From NCBI GenBank assembly GCA_947626215.1, contig CANQRJ010000001.1, forward strand, positions 1 to 33,991: DNA of 33,991 nt, given 5' to 3'. A program made the position numbers and the translations under genes. The notes beneath the pieces were generated by a model. It was given only the letters and a program-made list of their open reading frames with translations, did not search any database and was not told the origin of the DNA. This stretch comes from an uncultured Bacilli bacterium. GTDB lineage: Bacteria; Bacillota_I; Bacilli_A; RF39; UBA660. Positions 31,409 to 33,991 of the stretch are shown in pieces (position 1 is the stretch's first letter; each line of letters opens with the position of its first letter).

Positions 31409-31424
31409 AAGTTAGGTTTAACTT
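31409..31424 (+). promoter_or_regulatory. 5'-end hairpin in the spoVG leader
   Basis: AAGTTA (31409-31414), GGTT, TAACTT (31419-31424) forms a 6-bp stem with a tetraloop at the predicted transcript start, just before AGGAGG. A 5'-terminal stem of this kind can protect mRNA from decay; this is inference. Confidence 0.4.
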
Positions 31425-31437
31425 TAGGAGGAGTTAT

Positions 31438-31701
31438 ATGAAGATTACATCTGTAAGTGTTCGTAAGATTACGAAAGAAAATTCAAGATTGAGAGGAATT
31501 GCATCTGTTCTATTAGATGATGCTTTTGCAATTCATGACATCAGAATTATTGAAGGAGACAATGGTTTATTCATTGCTATGCCTAGTAGAAAGACTGCAA
31601 CTGGAGAATATAAAGATGTTTGTCATCCAATTAATCCAGAAGTAAGAAATGATTTTACAGAGGCTATTTTAGAAGAATATAATAAAATATCTGAAGAGTA
31701 A
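31438..31701 (+). CDS. spoVG: SpoVG RNA/DNA-binding regulator
   Basis: An 87-residue SpoVG protein, a small site-specific nucleic-acid-binding regulator involved in septation and sporulation in Bacillus and in virulence control in Staphylococcus. The sequence MKITSVSVRKI, LRGIASVLLDD, FAIHDIRIIEG, GLFIAMPSRK and HPINPEVR covers the whole conserved core; the variable C-terminal tail of the 97-residue B. subtilis protein is shortened. It has an ideal AGGAGG, its own promoter and its own terminator, so it is a single-gene unit. Confidence 0.97.
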   Translation: MKITSVSVRKITKENSRLRGIASVLLDDAFAIHDIRIIEGDNGLFIAMPSRKTATGEYKDVCHPINPEVRNDFTEAILEEYNKISEE

Positions 31702-31731
31702 AAGTTCTAGTTTTATCTAGAATTTTTTTTT
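31702..31731 (+). terminator. Intrinsic terminator of spoVG
   Basis: TTCTAG (31705-31710), loop TTTTAT, CTAGAA (31717-31722), then nine T (31723-31731). A clean stem-loop three bases after the stop codon. Confidence 0.9.
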
Positions 31732-31747
31732 GATTAAAAATTCTTAT

Positions 31748-31792
31748 TTATCGACAAAAATTAGGCTATTTGTTCTTTATTTTTGTCGATAA
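31748..31792. repeat. Perfect 14-bp inverted repeat upstream of the ATPase gene
   Basis: TTATCGACAAAAAT (31748-31761) and ATTTTTGTCGATAA (31779-31792) with a 17-nt centre. It lies between the spoVG terminator and the -35 of the next promoter. The arms contain TTATCGACA, one base from the DnaA box TTATCCACA. It could be an operator, a pair of protein-binding sites or the trace of a small mobile repeat. Confidence 0.8.
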
Positions 31793-31793
31793 C

Positions 31794-31822
31794 TTGACTT
31801 TTTTTCTGAATTCATGTATGAT
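31794..31822 (+). promoter_or_regulatory. Sigma A promoter of the DUF4143-type ATPase gene
   Basis: TTGACT at 31794-31799, 17 nt, TATGAT at 31817-31822. It begins one base after the 14-bp inverted repeat, so binding there would affect initiation. The leader is about 10 nt. Confidence 0.7.
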
Positions 31823-31837
31823 TTTATTGGTGATACT

Positions 31838-33070
31838 ATGAATAAAGTTTATAAAAGAGAAATATATTTAAAGAAAATTCGTGGTTTTTATCATGATTCT
31901 GAAATGATTAAAGTGATTACAGGAATTAAAAGATGTGGCAAGTCTAGCCTATTAGAATCTATTATACAGGAATTACTTGATAATGGAGTGAAAGAAAAGG
32001 ATATTATAGATATTAAATTAGATGCGAATCCATATAAAAGTGTTAAATTACCTTTAGAATTACAAGCAACTATTGATGAAAAAATCAAAGATAAGAGCTT
32101 TAAATATTTATTTTTGGATGAAGTAGAAAATGTAAAGGGTTTTGAAGAGGTTATAGAATCTTATCGGATAGAAGGAAATATGTCTATTTTTATTACAGGC
32201 TCTAATTCATATTTATTATCTGGGGAACTTGTCACTAAATTAACTGGTCGAAAAATTGAAATTGAAATGTTTCCTTTAAATTTTTATGAATATATTGAAA
32301 TGAAAAAATTTTTTCATAAAGAGATTCATGATAATATTTATTTGGAATTTGAACAATTTGTAAGAAATGGAGGATTTCCTGGAGCTTTAAAATACGATCA
32401 AATTGAAGATCAAAAAAGATATACTCAAAACATTTTAAATGATATTTTTGTAAAAGATATTAAACGTAATGAAAAAATTAAAAATCCGGATATTTTTCAA
32501 CTTGTTCAAACTTTTGTTATTAATAATTTTGGCTCTAGGATTTCCGCCGGTAGTATTCGTAAATATTATGAATCTCAAAATCAAAAAATTGATACTAGAA
32601 CGATTTATCGTTATTTGAATGTCTTAGAAAATGCAAAAATCATATATCCTTGTGAAATGTTTGATTTGAAATCTAAAAAGGTTTTGAAAGGTGAAAAAAA
32701 ATATTATTTGGCTGATTTGAGTATTTATTTTGCTTTTCAAACTGATCAAAGAATAAATTATGGACCTGTTTTGGAAAATATTCTTTATAATTATTTGGTA
32801 AGTAAAGATTATGATTTAAGTGTTGGTAAAATTGGAAATTTAGAATGTGATTTTATTGCTAGAAAAGGTTCTCTTGATTATTATTACATACAGGTTTCTA
32901 AAAATATTGATGATGAAAAAACTAATGAAAGAGAATATAAACCTTTTTATATGATAAAAGATTTGTATCCTAGATATTTGTTTTTGCTTGATATGGTTTT
33001 ACAAGATAATATTAATGGGATTCACAATGTGAATATAGTCGATTTTATTTATCAGAATAAAGATTTATAA
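31838..33070 (+). CDS. AAA ATPase with DUF4143-type C-terminal domain
   Basis: A 410-residue P-loop ATPase of the archaeal/bacterial 'AAA_14 plus DUF4143' type. Walker A is GIKRCGKSS (29-37), Walker B LFLDEVE (91-97), then ITGSNS (119-124) and the LTGR...FPLNFYEY block (about 135-152) that marks the family. The C-terminal part has ECDFIAR (about 336) and YYIQVSKN (about 351), placed like a PD-(D/E)xK-type nuclease fold with Gln in place of the acidic residue. Such genes are scattered accessory genes of uncertain function. The frame is open to ATG 31814, but that lies in the -10 element, so ATG 31838 with GGTGAT is chosen. It sits as an insertion between spoVG and yabP, with its own promoter. 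Confidence 0.85.
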   Translation: MNKVYKREIYLKKIRGFYHDSEMIKVITGIKRCGKSSLLESIIQELLDNGVKEKDIIDIKLDANPYKSVKLPLELQATIDEKIKDKSFKYLFLDEVENVKGFEEVIESYRIEGNMSIFITGSNSYLLSGELVTKLTGRKIEIEMFPLNFYEYIEMKKFFHKEIHDNIYLEFEQFVRNGGFPGALKYDQIEDQKRYTQNILNDIFVKDIKRNEKIKNPDIFQLVQTFVINNFGSRISAGSIRKYYESQNQKIDTRTIYRYLNVLENAKIIYPCEMFDLKSKKVLKGEKKYYLADLSIYFAFQTDQRINYGPVLENILYNYLVSKDYDLSVGKIGNLECDFIARKGSLDYYYIQVSKNIDDEKTNEREYKPFYMIKDLYPRYLFLLDMVLQDNINGIHNVNIVDFIYQNKDL

Positions 33071-33126
33071 TGTTTTAAGATGTATTATTTTTTAATTTTT
33101 TACATATAATTTGTTAGGTGAAAAAA

Positions 33127-33420
33127 ATGGAACAGGCAAATATTGAATTAATTCCAAGTAATCATGAAGTAAAGATTATTGATCGTAGAGAGATTCATTT
33201 AACGGGTGTTAAAAAAATTACTAGTTTTGATCATGAAGAGTTTTTATTGGAAACTACGATGGGTGTTTTGTTATTAAAGGGTAGTGGACTTGAAATATTA
33301 AGACTTGATACCCATGATGGAAATGTTCGTATTAAGGGGAAGATTAACAGTTATCAATATTTAGAAAATGGGAAAGGAAAATCTAAGGAAGAAACTTTCT
33401 TAGCTAAATTGTTTAAATAA
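33127..33420 (+). CDS. yabP: Sporulation protein YabP
   Basis: A 97-residue protein of the YabP/YqfC family, made in the mother cell under sigma E in B. subtilis and needed for sporulation. Conserved elements are REIHLTGVKKITSFDHEEFLLET, in outline ITGVK...FD.EEFLLET.MG, then MGVLLLKGSGL, VRIKGKI and the C-terminal FLAKLFK. The start ATG 33127 follows AGGTGA; an in-frame GTG at 33118 lies in that Shine-Dalgarno. The stop overlaps the yabQ start by one base (TAATG). CATATAAT at 33103-33110 resembles a sigma E -10 (CATACAAT) but lies very near the ribosome-binding site. Confidence 0.92.
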   Translation: MEQANIELIPSNHEVKIIDRREIHLTGVKKITSFDHEEFLLETTMGVLLLKGSGLEILRLDTHDGNVRIKGKINSYQYLENGKGKSKEETFLAKLFK

Positions 33421-33734
33421 TGGATGAAATCACTCAGTTAATTTCTTTTTTTGTTTCTTTTCTTTTTGGAATGGGATTTCATTTTTTTTCTGATTATCAT
33501 TTTAAAATCATTTCAAAATATTCTATGTGGTTTCAGTATTTGATTACTTTTCTTTTTATTATAGATACGGTGCTAAGTTATATTTTACTTATGTATCACG
33601 TAAATTATGGAGTTTTTCATGTTTATTTTTTAGCTTTTGTTTTTTTGGGCTTTTTTATGTTTTCATTTTTACAAAAAAATATTAAATTGAAAACTTTTTT
33701 TCAAAACCAAATTACGAAGATATTTCATCGATGA
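33420..33734 (+). CDS. yabQ: Sporulation membrane protein YabQ-like
   Basis: A 104-residue integral membrane protein with three clear hydrophobic segments (about 5-23, 37-58 and 64-84) and a basic C-terminal tail. Position directly after yabP, with overlapping TAATG, is that of yabQ, which in B. subtilis encodes a forespore outer membrane protein needed for cortex formation. The N-terminal half (ISFFVSFLFGMGFHFFSDYH, 20 residues or fewer per block) fits the start of the family, but the protein is about half the 211 residues of B. subtilis YabQ, so the C-terminal part is reduced. Beyond it, divIC would be expected but does not appear before the window ends. Confidence 0.75.
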   Translation: MDEITQLISFFVSFLFGMGFHFFSDYHFKIISKYSMWFQYLITFLFIIDTVLSYILLMYHVNYGVFHVYFLAFVFLGFFMFSFLQKNIKLKTFFQNQITKIFHR

Positions 33735-33916
33735 TATAATCCTGAATGTTTATCATATAAAATATTCTATTTTTGTTACGAAAATATTGTAAATCTACAT
33801 TAGAGATAAAAAATCAGAATTAATATTAGGTACGTCTAATAAAATGGCTTCAACGTTATCATTTATAAAGTTTTACGATTATAACTGTCAAAGATTGGTC
33901 TAAATCCATGTTTAAA

Positions 33917-33930
33917 GTAACTATTCAGAC
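33917..33930 (+). repeat. Copy 2 of the 14-bp motif
   Basis: GTAACTATTCAGAC, identical to 27887-27900. It starts with GTAA, the terminal bases common in IS66-family inverted repeats, so it might be the left end of an insertion element that continues past the window; this is a guess. Confidence 0.55.
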
Positions 33931-33932
33931 AT

Positions 33933-33966
33933 AAAAAGATAGAAAAAGTAAAAACTATCTTTTTTT
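33933..33966 (+). terminator. Hairpin with T run near the window end
   Basis: AAAAAGATAG (33933-33942) and CTATCTTTTT (33955-33964) with a 12-nt A-rich loop and T run. It may end the yabP-yabQ transcript, about 200 nt after yabQ. Confidence 0.55.
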
Positions 33967-33991
33967 CATGTGAATAAGTAAAGAAATTTGC

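Larger units (their letters stand above)
33735..33991. other. Window end: non-coding stretch with repeat copy and hairpin
   Basis: No intact gene is visible. A short reverse-strand reading segment (VEAILLDVPNINSDF, about 33800-33850) between stop codons looks like a decayed gene fragment, but I cannot name it. The second copy of GTAACTATTCAGAC lies at 33917-33930, followed by the hairpin AAAAAGATAG / CTATCTTTTT (33933-33942 and 33955-33964) with a T run. Confidence 0.5.

Noticed and set aside
31891..32088. Reverse frame inside the DUF4143-type ATPase gene
   Set aside because: Antisense to the Walker A/B region of a conserved ATPase.
33800..33850. Reverse reading segment at the window end as a gene
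   Set aside because: It is very short, bounded by stops in the same frame and has no ribosome-binding site.

Overview
This is a strongly AT-rich chromosomal window from a low-GC Bacilli-type Firmicute that carries endospore genes. Gene order follows the replication/sporulation neighbourhood known from Bacillus subtilis: dnaX, ybaB, recR, bofA, holB, ricT, yabB, pth, mfd, spoVT, metG, tatD, a 3D-domain gene, ksgA, yabG, veg, spoVG, yabP, yabQ. TGA is used as a normal stop and TGG encodes Trp, so the standard bacterial code applies. The species cannot be named from the sequence. An uncultured gut lineage near Erysipelotrichales or the Mollicutes-related Bacilli is plausible but is only inference.

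Region 1 (1-9004) is one tightly packed operon of DNA replication, repair, RNA modification and sporulation genes, with overlapping or nearly touching cistrons behind an extended -10 promoter. Region 2 (9.0-13.5 kb) holds spoVT with a possible forespore promoter, a methionine T-box controlling metG, tatD, a secreted 3D-domain protein and ksgA. Compared with B. subtilis, tmk, yabA, the yazA/rsmI pair and rnmV are absent from their usual places.

Region 3 (13.5-27.1 kb) is the accessory highlight: a compact type VIIb secretion island inserted between ksgA and yabG. It starts with a tandem (double) WXG100 protein on its own transcription unit. An operon follows with EssC ATPase, YukD ubiquitin-like protein, two small WXG100-type proteins, a coiled-coil protein, a 2038-residue polymorphic-toxin-like effector and a coupled 52-residue protein, then a DUF4176 gene. 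The usual membrane partners EssA, EssB and EsaA are not present. The effector joins a helical delivery region, a Gly/Ala-rich hydrophobic segment, a HYD1-like ADP-ribosyltransferase-type domain, seven 22-residue acidic repeats and a long uncharacterised C-terminal region. A convergent membrane-protein gene with an operator-like promoter closes the island.

Region 4 (27.8-30.3 kb) is a decaying zone: the C-terminal remnant of a serine recombinase, two small genes of unknown function, a fic gene cut by an in-frame TGA, several palindromes and a 14-bp motif that recurs at the window end. Region 5 (30.4-33.7 kb) returns to the conserved sporulation backbone (yabG, veg, spoVG, yabP, yabQ), interrupted by a DUF4143-type ATPase gene next to a perfect 14-bp inverted repeat.
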